The notes under the pieces are model-generated. The model was not told the origin of the DNA. It made no database searches and worked only from the letters and a program-made list of their open reading frames with translations. From positions 1 through 33,365 of IMG/VR virus record IMGVR_UViG_3300010885_009308: DNA of 33,365 nucleotides; one strand, given 5' to 3'. Position 1 is the first letter of the stretch. Every line of letters starts with the position of its first letter. This document shows, piece by piece, positions 1 to 8,034 of the stretch. The position numbers were made by a program, and so were the translations under genes. The DNA comes from a virus.

Positions 1-16
1 ACAACAAGGTATGTGA
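1..16 (+). other. Possible last codons of an upstream gene
   Basis: Bases 2-16 read as four codons (Gln, Gln, Gly, Met) and a TGA stop just before the first complete gene. In T7-like phages the portal (head-tail connector) gene precedes the scaffold, so this could be its 3' end. Five codons cannot establish identity. The AAGG at 6-9 also serves as a plausible ribosome binding site for the gene at 18. Confidence 0.3.
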
Positions 17-17
17 T

Positions 18-314
18 ATGAGAAAACCATTAAACAAAGCTAAGATGTCATGCAATAGCCCACAGAAATCTCCAAACCCAGCTAAGAAACGAGTTGTTAA
101 AGCTTGTTCTAATGGGACTGAAAAGATTATTCACTATGGTGCTACTGGTTATGGTAATAATTACTCAGCGGCTGCTAGAAAATCCTTTAATGCTAGGCAC
201 AACTGCGCTAATGCTAAGGATAAACTAACTGCAAAGTATTGGGCGTGTAAAGATCTTTGGGGTGGTCCAGGAAAATCTAAGACAAGTTGTCCTAAAAATA
301 GAAAGTGTAAATAA
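18..314 (+). CDS. Small basic cysteine-rich phage protein, conserved type, function unknown
   Basis: A 98-residue, strongly basic protein with six cysteines. The centre (AARKSFNARHNCANAKDK, then TAKYWACK) matches a pattern I recognise from small proteins of marine T7-like phages, where a K/R-S-F-x-A-R-H stretch is followed by K-D-K and a Y-W-x-C/N motif. No enzyme motif, signal peptide or membrane segment is visible. The even spread of cysteines in short basic contexts suggests a metal-binding or nucleic-acid-binding fold, but this is inference. It starts at the first ATG after an AAGG at 6-9 and sits just upstream of the capsid assembly genes, so a minor virion or assembly role is possible. 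Recognition of the family is by memory of the motif, not by a search. Confidence 0.75.
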   Translation: MRKPLNKAKMSCNSPQKSPNPAKKRVVKACSNGTEKIIHYGATGYGNNYSAAARKSFNARHNCANAKDKLTAKYWACKDLWGGPGKSKTSCPKNRKCK

Positions 315-316
315 CA

Positions 317-403
317 ATGCATAAATGTAAATGCTCTCACTCAAAAGACACTAAGAAGCAACCAGCAAAGACGGCTAAGTATGCGAAGAAAAAGAAAAAG
401 TAA
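317..403 (+). CDS. Tiny lysine-rich peptide with Cys/His N-terminus
   Basis: A 28-codon frame starts two bases after the preceding stop. The N-terminus holds H-x-C-x-C-x-H (HKCKCSH), a pattern that could bind a metal ion, and the C-terminus is a run of lysines (AKKKKK). The tight junction with the gene before it suggests translational coupling. No strong Shine-Dalgarno is visible apart from purines at the end of the upstream gene. Very short basic peptides of this sort occur in phage late operons, but I recognise no family. It could also be a chance frame. Confidence 0.45.
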   Translation: MHKCKCSHSKDTKKQPAKTAKYAKKKKK

Positions 404-497
404 GTTTATTATTAACAACATTGATTTTATTAAGGCATGTCGCAGAATGCGTATGCGTTATTCCAAACTATTAAAAAGATTAAAGGATATATTATGA
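381..497 (+). CDS. Putative 38-residue arginine/lysine-rich overlapping peptide
   Basis: Starting at ATG 381, inside the end of the 28-residue peptide but in another frame, a frame stays open for 38 codons and stops at TGA 495-497. The stop overlaps the start codon of the next gene (ATG 494) in an ATGA junction. The product begins MRRKRKSK and continues with CRRMRMRYSKLLKRLK, so it is very basic and probably helical. The frame fills what would otherwise be a 90-base gap, and ATGA coupling is used at other junctions in this genome. The ribosome binding site is poor, and a lysine-rich frame next to another can arise by chance. An internal ATG at 447 would give 16 residues. Confidence 0.4.
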   Translation: MRRKRKSKFIINNIDFIKACRRMRMRYSKLLKRLKDIL

Positions 498-1084
498 TTA
501 GAACATCAACATACGCTACACAAAAGTACGCCCTCAGCGATACTTATTTACTATCACCAACAACTAATATTACTCGTTGTGGTCAATCAGGTTCTCCAGC
601 AACTGTTACTATTTTATCAGCTTTACCAGTATCAACTACTAATTCTAGAACCATTTCTTTAAACGGTAGCCCAAATATTAAGTTTTCTTTTTGGTTTGGT
701 CAAGCACTTGTTGCTGGTGAAGTTGTAAGAATAAATGGTTGGTCTAAAACAACAGATAATAAATATGTCCCATCACTATTATATAGGGGGACAATAACAG
801 AACTTAGTACTGGAACAGCGTCTACTATTAACAGTGTAAATACGATGAAACCAGTTATTACCATGCTTCCAAGTGTGACTCTTGGCGCATCCTTTCAACC
901 AGTAATTACAACAGCATCAACAGTAAACCCTATTCCATATAGTTATATGCCAGGAAGTGGGACCTCACCAGCATCTTTAATTCTTAATACATTTGGCTTT
1001 ACTAATCTTACAGTAGAGTTTAGCGCAACTAACGCAGATACAGATGATAGTAAAAATTATAATGCCTATGTTACTGAGTTTTAA
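494..1084 (+). CDS. Unrecognised beta-rich protein, probably virion-associated
   Basis: A 196-residue protein starting MIRTSTYATQ. I prefer the start at 494 because AAGG at 483-486 gives normal spacing. The longer frame from ATG 437 has an AAGG only one base away and adds an unlike basic segment. The product is rich in Ser, Thr, Val and Asn with alternating hydrophobic residues, as in a beta-sandwich surface protein, and has one Cys. There is no signal peptide, membrane span or catalytic motif. It lies between the small basic genes and a second beta-rich protein, just upstream of the scaffold. Candidates are a head decoration or head-fibre protein, but this is positional inference only. Confidence 0.7.
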   Translation: MIRTSTYATQKYALSDTYLLSPTTNITRCGQSGSPATVTILSALPVSTTNSRTISLNGSPNIKFSFWFGQALVAGEVVRINGWSKTTDNKYVPSLLYRGTITELSTGTASTINSVNTMKPVITMLPSVTLGASFQPVITTASTVNPIPYSYMPGSGTSPASLILNTFGFTNLTVEFSATNADTDDSKNYNAYVTEF

Positions 1085-1095
1085 GGAGCCGCTAA

Positions 1096-1632
1096 ATGTC
1101 TAATGTATTTACAGCATCCGTTAATAATCAGAAACAATTCATATTACCAGTAACTAATTTATTACCAAAAAATTCTGGTGGTGGTGCTTTAGCTAATTCA
1201 TCTACATCACAAGCATGGACAAAAATAATTATACCAGAAGCAGTTAAACAATTTGATTATGATTATATTTCATTTTCTGCTTTAACGAATGCAGTTGCTA
1301 ATGATATAGGTGTATGTGTTGTTAATATTGAGTATCAATTACCAGCTGCAATGGCTGATATGATTGAAATGCTGCCAAATAATGCAGATGTAACCCTAAC
1401 AGATAGTATATATAAAGTAGAAATTAGAACTATAAATGGAATGCTATTGCCTATTGATTTAAAAAGTATATACGCTATATCTTTACCGTCTTCTGGCTAC
1501 ACAGCATATGCTACCGTTACAAATATTACTTTGTGGAAAACATTCTTTACAAGTGATGCTAACAATAGCAAAACATTTTTAAAAGATGGTTTACTTTATC
1601 AGGGTGTTAATCAAAACAACCCAGTTGGATAA
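1096..1632 (+). CDS. Unrecognised beta-rich protein, probably virion-associated
   Basis: A 178-residue protein with a good AAGGAG ribosome binding site at 1083-1088 next to the stop of the previous gene. The N-terminus (MSNVFTASVNNQKQFILPV) and the body alternate polar and hydrophobic residues in a beta-strand pattern, with a small glycine stretch (SGGGAL). I see no domain I can name, no transmembrane segment and no catalytic motif. With its upstream neighbour it forms a pair between the portal-side genes and the scaffold. T7 has no such pair, so these may be lineage-specific capsid accessory proteins. Its function remains open. Confidence 0.7.
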   Translation: MSNVFTASVNNQKQFILPVTNLLPKNSGGGALANSSTSQAWTKIIIPEAVKQFDYDYISFSALTNAVANDIGVCVVNIEYQLPAAMADMIEMLPNNADVTLTDSIYKVEIRTINGMLLPIDLKSIYAISLPSSGYTAYATVTNITLWKTFFTSDANNSKTFLKDGLLYQGVNQNNPVG

Positions 1633-1659
1633 CTAATAACCTTAAGGAGATACTTTATA

Positions 1660-2622
1660 ATGATTGACGAAACAAATGAGACTCAGACTTTTGAATATCA
1701 ACAACCAGTGCCAACAAGCGAGGCTGATATTCAAGTACAACAAACTGAACAATCTCCAACCGCTACCCCAGATGCAATGCAAGTTGCTAGGGAACACCAA
1801 GCTTTTGAAGCATATGTTAAGAATCAGGGTTTAGAAATCCCTAGTAATTTTAAAGATACTTCAGCTTGGTTTAATTCTTTAAAGAATGCACAGGGCGAAT
1901 ACACTAAGGCACGGCAAGAAGTTGCTGAGCTTAAGAAGGCTTATGGTCAAGTAGATGGTGGTGCTAATCCAACATATGTACCAGAGCCAACTAAAGAAGT
2001 TGTTGCTATTACTAAGGTTCCAGAAGAACTACGCATTCCTAATGCGCCACCAGAGGTTGCTAAGACTAATGAGCCAGTAAACGAACCTAAGTTTACTGAT
2101 GATGATTGGTCTAAGTGGTCTATGGAAGTTGCGGTTAGCAATGATCTATCAGAAGAAACTAAGTCAGAGATTAAAACTAAGACTGGATTCTCTGATAAGA
2201 TGATTGGTGATTACATGGAAGGTCAGAAGGCACGATCAAGAGAAGCCTTTGGTAAGGCTGCTGACATTGTTGGCAGTAAAGATAAGTTGCATCAGATCTT
2301 CTCATGGGCTGCTAAGACGATGACTGTACAACAACAAGCAGAGATCAACGCCACACTTGCTAGTCCAAGTTGGGAAGTTGCATTGCTTGGTCTTGCTACA
2401 AAGTATGATCGTACTAGTGCCACTACTGACAAGAATAAGGAAATGGCATCAACAAGAACACAAGTAGCTGGTTCTCAGACACCTCAGGGAACAGCTGCAT
2501 ACAAAACAAAGCGTGAGTTCTACGCAGACAGAGGAAACCCAAGGTACAATTCTGAACCTAAGTTTCGTTTGGCTGTAGAACAACGAATGCTTAAGACGGA
2601 TTTTAACCGTCTGACAAACTAA
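1660..2622 (+). CDS. Capsid assembly scaffold protein (T7 gp9-like)
   Basis: This 320-residue acidic protein is close in length to T7 gp9 (about 307). Scaffold proteins guide assembly of the capsid shell around the portal and leave before DNA packaging. The first 40 residues are Gln/Glu/Pro-rich and probably disordered. A helical, charged middle follows, with segments such as QEVAELKKAYGQ. Near residues 200-250 is a Trp-containing stretch (FSWAAKTM, EINATLASPSWEVAL) like that of the T7 scaffold family. The C-terminus has KREFYADRGNPRYNSEP followed by a basic helix, which matches the family ending that contacts the capsid protein. An AAGGAG lies at 1643-1648. The position just before the capsid gene supports the call. 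Confidence 0.88.
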   Translation: MIDETNETQTFEYQQPVPTSEADIQVQQTEQSPTATPDAMQVAREHQAFEAYVKNQGLEIPSNFKDTSAWFNSLKNAQGEYTKARQEVAELKKAYGQVDGGANPTYVPEPTKEVVAITKVPEELRIPNAPPEVAKTNEPVNEPKFTDDDWSKWSMEVAVSNDLSEETKSEIKTKTGFSDKMIGDYMEGQKARSREAFGKAADIVGSKDKLHQIFSWAAKTMTVQQQAEINATLASPSWEVALLGLATKYDRTSATTDKNKEMASTRTQVAGSQTPQGTAAYKTKREFYADRGNPRYNSEPKFRLAVEQRMLKTDFNRLTN

Positions 2623-2778
2623 GTCAAACTAACCAACACAAACCCCCTACTTCGGTAGTAATGGGTGGTATAGTTAGTGAGACAACACAAGAAGACTCCT
2701 TTGGAACAATCTAATATTGTGTGTAGTTTCTATCGTTTACTTTTTTAATGTTACTACACTTTTATAGGAGATACTAAT
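2623..2778 (+). promoter_or_regulatory. 156-base non-coding leader of the capsid gene
   Basis: This is the longest gene-free stretch in the window. Besides the stem-loop at its start it holds ACAAT (2706-2710) / ATTGT (2716-2720) and a separate 7-base inverted repeat GTGTAGT (2721-2727) / ACTACAC (2753-2759) enclosing a T-rich loop. AGGAG at 2766-2770 is the capsid ribosome binding site. In T7 this interval carries the strong phi10 promoter, so a promoter is likely here too. I cannot recognise a T7-class consensus or a convincing -35/-10 pair. Confidence 0.45.
2628..2678 (+). promoter_or_regulatory. Imperfect stem-loop after the scaffold stop
   Basis: A layered inverted repeat: ACTAAC (2628-2633) pairs with GTTAGT (2673-2678), ACCC (2642-2645) with GGGT (2663-2666), and CTAC (2647-2650) with GTAG (2655-2658) around a stable TTCG tetraloop. 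Internal loops separate the three helices. No T-run follows, so it is not a standard terminator. A role as an mRNA processing or stability element ahead of the highly expressed capsid gene is inference. Confidence 0.45.
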
Positions 2779-4029
2779 ATGGCTACTATTGATAATTTAG
2801 CTGCAACTGATATGGTTATGAGAACTTCTCTTACTGCAAACACCTCAGGTGGTGTTGCTGGCGTTAATAAACTCTGGCTTCCATTGTGGAGCGGAGAGGT
2901 AATTCATGCATACGATCAAGTCAATATGTTTGAATCAATGATTACAACCAAGCCACTTACTGGTGGTTATAGTTGGGAGTTCCCAATTACTGGAACTGTT
3001 CAAGCAGCAGCGTCTTGGGATGCTGGACAGGAATTGGGTGGTGGTACTTCTGGTAGTAATACTATGAAGATTCAACTTGATAAACGACCATTAGCCACAT
3101 ATTTTGAATGCGATAATGTTGATTTATTGATTACCCAATGGGATTATCGTTCTGAGCTTGCTCGTCAAGCTGGTCTTCAACTTGCTAATATTCGTGATAA
3201 GCAAATTGCAGCTGCTATTTATGCTGCATGTATTTGTTCACCACTTGGCTTTAGTCATATAGCTGCTTCTGGCAGTAATGCTGATCCTCGTGGAACCTTT
3301 ACTCAATCTACATTTCCGCAACCAGCTGTTGTTGCTGCAACCGCTGTTCCAGCAAGTCAATGTACTGAAGCATCAGCTTTGCTTATTCTTCAAGCAATTG
3401 AAAATTATTTTGTTACTATGCAAGAAAATGATTTTCCAATTGGTAATGTTTATTGCGTAGTTACTCCAAAGGTATTCCAAGTTATTCGTGGACTTGGTTT
3501 GACAAGATCTGCTGATGTATATACTGCTACAACTTCTAGTGTAAATAATTTTGGTAGTAACTTTACCAAGAATCCACTGTTTGGTGGAGTTGCTGACATG
3601 GGTGGTCTTGGTGCGCCATATACTGTTGGATATAACTCAATGGGCGATAGCTTGGATTATATGGGCTGCAAGATTGTTAAGTCTAACCACTTACCAACAG
3701 CTAATACAACCCTTGCTTTAGGTTCTGCTAAGTACAACTTTGATACGACTGGTGTATACCCATATGGTATGATTTTCCAACCAGAAGCTATTGCTGGTCT
3801 TTCATTGCAGGGTATGAAGGTTGATTCTATTGCTGATGTTCGACGCAATACGCAATTCACCGTTGCATCTATGATGAAGGGTACTGGAGTTCTTAAACCA
3901 GAACTTTGCCAACTTTTAGTTGGTGGTGTTTCTGCTAATATTGATACTAGAATTGAGCTTGGTGCAATTGCTGGTGCTAACTTTAGTGGTGCTGGTGGCT
4001 TTGGTGGTGATTACTCAACTACTGCTTAA
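2779..4029 (+). CDS. Major capsid protein (T7 gp10-like)
   Basis: A 416-residue protein that builds the icosahedral shell with the HK97 fold. Near the start, KLWLPLWSGEVIHAYDQ resembles the gp10 segment in which a short Leu/Phe-rich run precedes G-G-E-V. It is followed by the E-loop-like region with F-P-I-T-G-T-V-Q-A-A (T7: F-P-V-L-G-R-T-Q-A-A). Residues 120-145 (QWDYRSELARQAGLQLAN) match the family's D-V-R-S-E spine-helix stretch. The C-terminus is Gly-rich. It has a strong AGGAG site, follows the scaffold and is followed by a terminator, which is the T7 gene 10 arrangement. Unlike T7, I see no frameshift signal that would make a second, longer capsid protein. Confidence 0.93.
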   Translation: MATIDNLAATDMVMRTSLTANTSGGVAGVNKLWLPLWSGEVIHAYDQVNMFESMITTKPLTGGYSWEFPITGTVQAAASWDAGQELGGGTSGSNTMKIQLDKRPLATYFECDNVDLLITQWDYRSELARQAGLQLANIRDKQIAAAIYAACICSPLGFSHIAASGSNADPRGTFTQSTFPQPAVVAATAVPASQCTEASALLILQAIENYFVTMQENDFPIGNVYCVVTPKVFQVIRGLGLTRSADVYTATTSSVNNFGSNFTKNPLFGGVADMGGLGAPYTVGYNSMGDSLDYMGCKIVKSNHLPTANTTLALGSAKYNFDTTGVYPYGMIFQPEAIAGLSLQGMKVDSIADVRRNTQFTVASMMKGTGVLKPELCQLLVGGVSANIDTRIELGAIAGANFSGAGGFGGDYSTTA

Positions 4030-4050
4030 TTTGTTTTAATTAGGTTTTAA

Positions 4051-4085
4051 CCCCCAGTCCCTTAAGTGGGGCTGGGGGATTTCTT
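4051..4085 (+). terminator. Strong intrinsic terminator after the capsid gene (T-phi-like)
   Basis: CCCCCAGTCCC (4051-4061) pairs over eleven base pairs, one of them G-U, with GGGGCTGGGGG (4068-4078) around the loop TTAAGT. ATTTCTT follows. This is a textbook rho-independent terminator in the same place as T-phi behind T7 gene 10, where partial termination sets high capsid and lower tail gene transcription. Confidence 0.9.
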
Positions 4086-4106
4086 ACAAAGAAGGAGGAT
4101 GCTACT

Positions 4107-4793
4107 ATGGGTTTTATAACAAAGTTACAGGCTGTTAATCAAATGCTGTTGGCTTCGGGAGAATCACCAGTAGCAGACCTTATTGGTAATTCTGGTATTG
4201 ATACAGGTGTTGCAGATACCGTACTTGAACAAGCTAGTTTAGACTTTCAGTTGCGTGGTCTTGCTAACAATAAGATTGTTAAGAAGATGAACGCTGACTC
4301 TAATGGTAAGATCTATTTACCACTAGGTGATGGCGATGAAGAAGGTGTATTATCGGCTGATCTTATGTCTACGCACTATAATACTGATAACTATATCATT
4401 GTCGCTAGAGTATATGACGAGGGTACTGGTGCTTCTCAGTCTGTTAAGCTGTACAACTTTACCGATGATACAGATATATGGTCATTGACCGAAGACTACT
4501 ATGTTGAGATCATTAAGAAACTTAAGTGGTCACACCTAGATACACCAACACAACGATCCATCCTAGCATCAGCTGCTCGTCACTATCAGATCCTTACACA
4601 AGGCGATAGTACAACCGATAGTTTCCTTGCTTACCAAGAACAAATGTTTTCTATAAAGGCAAGATCATCTGATATGAATGACAAGAAAAGAAACATCTTT
4701 AGGTCTGGTGATGGTAATGTTCGTGGTGCTGCGTTCCGTAACCCATACCTAAATGATCCTACATACCGTAGGTTCTGGAACGGTGGTATTTAA
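4107..4793 (+). CDS. Tail tubular protein A (T7 gp11-like)
   Basis: A 228-residue protein, slightly longer than T7 gp11 (196). This protein forms the gatekeeper ring between portal and nozzle. The N-terminus (LQAVNQMLLASGESPVADL) matches the family opening A-V-N-D/Q-x-L-x-x-x-G-E-x-P-V. The middle follows the pattern of an R-G-(W/L) helix, a beta strand (KIYLPLG) and the C-terminal helices (AARHYQILTQGD) where the family carries A-S-R-Q-F. The end is Arg/Asn-rich. A strong AAGGAGG lies at 4093-4099. The stop TAA overlaps the start of the next gene (TAATG), so tail tubular proteins A and B are translationally coupled. Confidence 0.9.
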   Translation: MGFITKLQAVNQMLLASGESPVADLIGNSGIDTGVADTVLEQASLDFQLRGLANNKIVKKMNADSNGKIYLPLGDGDEEGVLSADLMSTHYNTDNYIIVARVYDEGTGASQSVKLYNFTDDTDIWSLTEDYYVEIIKKLKWSHLDTPTQRSILASAARHYQILTQGDSTTDSFLAYQEQMFSIKARSSDMNDKKRNIFRSGDGNVRGAAFRNPYLNDPTYRRFWNGGI

Positions 4794-7700
4794 TGGCTAA
4801 GCGTATCCCACAGTCTCGTCGTCAAGGTTCACCATCTGCCTCAACCAAGCTACCTATCTTTACCCTTAGTGGCGGTGTTAGTAGACAGGCTCAGTCCAAG
4901 AGACTACCAACTGAAGCACAGAACCTTGATAACGCATTGATCTCATTAGAGAGATCTTTTGAGAAGAGACCTGGGTTTGAGATTGTAACACAAAACGGAT
5001 TTACTGGAGACATTAGTTATACCAATACAATCTCAGCAACAATTAGTAGGTCTGGTACAACTTGCACTATTACTAGAGTTGGCAGTGTTCCACATGCATT
5101 AAAAACTGGTGATATTATTACTATTGATTTTGATAGTCCATCTGGACTAACAGATGGAAACTATATTGTAACTTCATATACAACTACTACATTTACAGTA
5201 ACTACAGCTGGTGGTAGTAGTGGTGCTACATGTACATATACTATTACTGATAATGTACAGTACTCACAAAGACCAGACTTATTCCCACTTGAACACGATA
5301 ACGGAACACCTAAAGATTATTGGTTCTATTGGTTTAACATAAATGAAAACAATAGATTCTTATTGGCTATTGATTATAAAGCAACTACATCTCCAGCTGT
5401 GTTAGTCTATGTATTTAGAATTAGACCAGACGGTACTTGGTCAAACGAAACAAACTACTCTAATGCCCCAATAAACACACAACAAAACACATCTATTATT
5501 AATACAGATACAAGAGCATACCTTACTTGGGGTAATGCTACAAACCAAGCTAAGGATGTACTAAAAGCAACAACAGTTGGCTCCAGTATTATTATTGTTA
5601 ATACTTCAGTTAAGGCTGGATTCACTAGTACTGATAGTACATCTGGTTTACTGTTTAATTTAGACGGTACAGCTGGTAGTACAGCAGACACCAAAGGATC
5701 TAAGGTAGTCTACTACGCTGCCACACGCTATATGCAACTATCAGATAACAATTGGACACTAGCACCACAGACCACAGCTAACGCAACAATTAGTTGGGGT
5801 GGTACTTTGGGTGTTGGTACTTCTGTTACATTAGCTACAGCTCCAACTTTACCAACTGATGTAATACACACAGACCCTGGAGATACTGGTAAGTTAAACC
5901 CAAACACTAAGACTAAAATATTTGTACTCGGTGCGAGTAAATGGATGGTACTCAGTGGTTGGCAGTTAAACGGATTAGTTTGGACAGTTGAATCATTTGA
6001 TGGTAGTTGGTCAACTGGAACAAACGCAACTACTTTATATTCTGGTTACTACCCAGAGGTAGAAGACTTTATCTGGGGTGATGCCAGTGAACCTTGGTAT
6101 GGTCAATCGCTTGCTGACTTCAGCGAGATTAGATTTCCACCAGAGTGGGCAGAAGTAACTGGAAACAACGGATTATCATACAGTAGCGGTAATAATTCTT
6201 ATACAGAATTTGGAGCAAGAACAATGTTACTTGCTTTGTATGGATCTATTGCTGGTGGTTCTACAAATGGTGCTGGTAAGATATATTATACAGCATCACC
6301 TTATCTTAATTTTGGTAGTGGATACTATAGAATTATATCTTCATCATCTAAACCATATACTAAAAAAGTAAGATCACCAGATTCATTTTCAGTAATAGAT
6401 GCTAGAAGAATGCCACAAAAGATTTCTTTTAATTCAGCTGTGTCTCCATCGTGGACAGCTAATCCAATTGATTGGGAACCACGAACATCTGGTAATCGTT
6501 ATTCAAACCCAGGACCAAGTATATTTTTATCTACTGATAAACTAACACCAAGACAAATCAGCATTAAAGCAATCTCAACATTTCGAGATCGACTCTACTT
6601 TGCGGCTGAGGATGTTGTGTTTACTAGTCAGTTAGGTGTCTATGAAGATTTGTTCCTATCTGATCCTAGTAATATTGTTGCTACTGATCCTATTGATATA
6701 CGAGCATCATCTAACACCTTCAGTGAGATTACCTCACTAACTCCATTTAACACATACCTATTTATTAATACTCTTGGTAATGTTCAGTATGAACTAAAAG
6801 GAACACAGAACGAAATTACTCCGCTTACAGCAGAGATCTCACCAACGGCATTCTACGGTACATCTAAGTTTTTAGAACCACAGTTACTTGGGTCACTGAT
6901 CTATTTCTTAGACTCATCTAAACTGTACCTATACTTTAGTTCAGAGTCTACTAGCCTTGCGGTTGCTCAGGAGCTTACAGTTACCTGTGCGGATTATTTA
7001 CCTAGTTCAATGAAGCAAGTATGTACAGCACCATCTCAAAACTCTATTGCAATGATTGATAATGTAAATCAAAATTATATTTATTTTCATATATCTAGGT
7101 TTGCTGGAGATCGTAATTTACAGAACGCATTCTTTAGGTATATCTTAAATTCAAATGATATAGTTATGTCAAATCAAAGTTATGATGATTATATTTATTC
7201 AGTTATAGCTAGACCAACAGCACAAAATACAACAAGTAGCCCTGTTGATATCGGTACAGCTGCAACTGGTGGTGCTACTCAAACTAAAAGATATACACTA
7301 GAAAGAACATACATGAGATCTTTAGATGAAAATATTCCTAGATTAGATCGTATGTTTAAATTAATATTAACAGCTAATAATTCTTCTTATGATGCTTCAG
7401 TTAATCAAACTACTATTAAAATACCAACCTCATTTAATTATTTAGATACATCTAAAATTCAATTGATTACAAACAGTACTTGGTTTGACGATGCTGCGGG
7501 TAACAGAGTATATGAGCTTGCTTCTCCAATTGCTTACTCAACTAAAAATAAATATATTGAATTAGTATTTTCTGGTAGGTTTGTTCCAGCTGTTGGAAAT
7601 CCATTAGTTGTTACATATGATGGGATAAGATCAGTTTATATTGGAATTAAGTTTAGAATGGAAGTTGAATTATCTAATCAATTTGTTCGTGACCAAAACA

Positions 7701-8020
7701 ATAATCCAATTGACGGTGTATTAAGTCTTCGCACTATAACAACTAGGCATAAAAAAACTGGAAACTATGATATTGAGGTTTCAAATAGAGGAAGAGCTTC
7801 TGTTATTTCTTCTTTCACTAATCAGGGCATTGATACTTATGAAGATATTTTAAATATAAATAAGATTATTGAAGAAGAGGGTGAGTTTATGACAAGTGTT
7901 CTAGGTTTCTCAGATTCGGTAAGTATTAAAATTGCCTCAGAATATCCAACACCGTGTAATATTGTTAATCTAGAAATCAAGGGTAAGTTTATTCAAAAGT
8001 ATTCTGCCCTTACAACATAA
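4793..8020 (+). CDS. Tail tubular protein B, nozzle (T7 gp12-like)
   Basis: A 1075-residue protein, clearly longer than T7 gp12 (794). It forms the nozzle of the short tail. The opening is family-like: a short basic segment, then GGVSRQAQSKRLPTEAQNLDN, where conserved Q and N residues are followed by S-x-x-x-x-F-E-K-R-P-G-F. The DNA-tube core continues with FRDRLYFAAEDVVFTSQ near residue 600 and typical YFHISRF and FFRYIL strands near 765-785. Residues about 81-152 look like an inserted module (separate entry). The start overlaps the stop of tail tubular protein A. Gene order and length make the call secure. Confidence 0.9.
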   Translation: MAKRIPQSRRQGSPSASTKLPIFTLSGGVSRQAQSKRLPTEAQNLDNALISLERSFEKRPGFEIVTQNGFTGDISYTNTISATISRSGTTCTITRVGSVPHALKTGDIITIDFDSPSGLTDGNYIVTSYTTTTFTVTTAGGSSGATCTYTITDNVQYSQRPDLFPLEHDNGTPKDYWFYWFNINENNRFLLAIDYKATTSPAVLVYVFRIRPDGTWSNETNYSNAPINTQQNTSIINTDTRAYLTWGNATNQAKDVLKATTVGSSIIIVNTSVKAGFTSTDSTSGLLFNLDGTAGSTADTKGSKVVYYAATRYMQLSDNNWTLAPQTTANATISWGGTLGVGTSVTLATAPTLPTDVIHTDPGDTGKLNPNTKTKIFVLGASKWMVLSGWQLNGLVWTVESFDGSWSTGTNATTLYSGYYPEVEDFIWGDASEPWYGQSLADFSEIRFPPEWAEVTGNNGLSYSSGNNSYTEFGARTMLLALYGSIAGGSTNGAGKIYYTASPYLNFGSGYYRIISSSSKPYTKKVRSPDSFSVIDARRMPQKISFNSAVSPSWTANPIDWEPRTSGNRYSNPGPSIFLSTDKLTPRQISIKAISTFRDRLYFAAEDVVFTSQLGVYEDLFLSDPSNIVATDPIDIRASSNTFSEITSLTPFNTYLFINTLGNVQYELKGTQNEITPLTAEISPTAFYGTSKFLEPQLLGSLIYFLDSSKLYLYFSSESTSLAVAQELTVTCADYLPSSMKQVCTAPSQNSIAMIDNVNQNYIYFHISRFAGDRNLQNAFFRYILNSNDIVMSNQSYDDYIYSVIARPTAQNTTSSPVDIGTAATGGATQTKRYTLERTYMRSLDENIPRLDRMFKLILTANNSSYDASVNQTTIKIPTSFNYLDTSKIQLITNSTWFDDAAGNRVYELASPIAYSTKNKYIELVFSGRFVPAVGNPLVVTYDGIRSVYIGIKFRMEVELSNQFVRDQNNNPIDGVLSLRTITTRHKKTGNYDIEVSNRGRASVISSFTNQGIDTYEDILNINKIIEEEGEFMTSVLGFSDSVSIKIASEYPTPCNIVNLEIKGKFIQKYSALTT
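5033..5248 (+). other. Inserted beta module in tail tubular protein B
   Basis: Residues 81-152 of tail tubular protein B run ATISRSGTTCTIT, then HALKTGDIITI, then DGNYIVTSYTTTTFTV. This has the layout of a small widespread phage structural module (short strand, T/S-x-x-x-H-x-L-x-T-G-D-x-V-x-I, then N-G-x-Y-x-V and T-F-T-V). It separates SYTNT from the DNVQYSQRPDLF segment. The match is from memory of the pattern, and the function is probably a surface-exposed decoration. Confidence 0.55.
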
Positions 8021-8034
8021 TAGGAATATAAATA

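Noticed and set aside
437-493. Longer start for the 196-residue protein
   Set aside because: The AAGG before ATG 437 is only one base away, while ATG 494 has normal spacing and overlaps the stop of the 38-codon frame.
2721-2766. GTGTAGT/ACTACAC inverted repeat as an intrinsic terminator
   Set aside because: The loop is 25 bases, the stem has only seven pairs, and the capsid ribosome site follows at once instead of a T-run.
2736-2766. A sigma-70 promoter (TTTACT and TTTATA) before the capsid gene
   Set aside because: Spacing of 19 bases and weak boxes in an AT-rich region; not better than chance.
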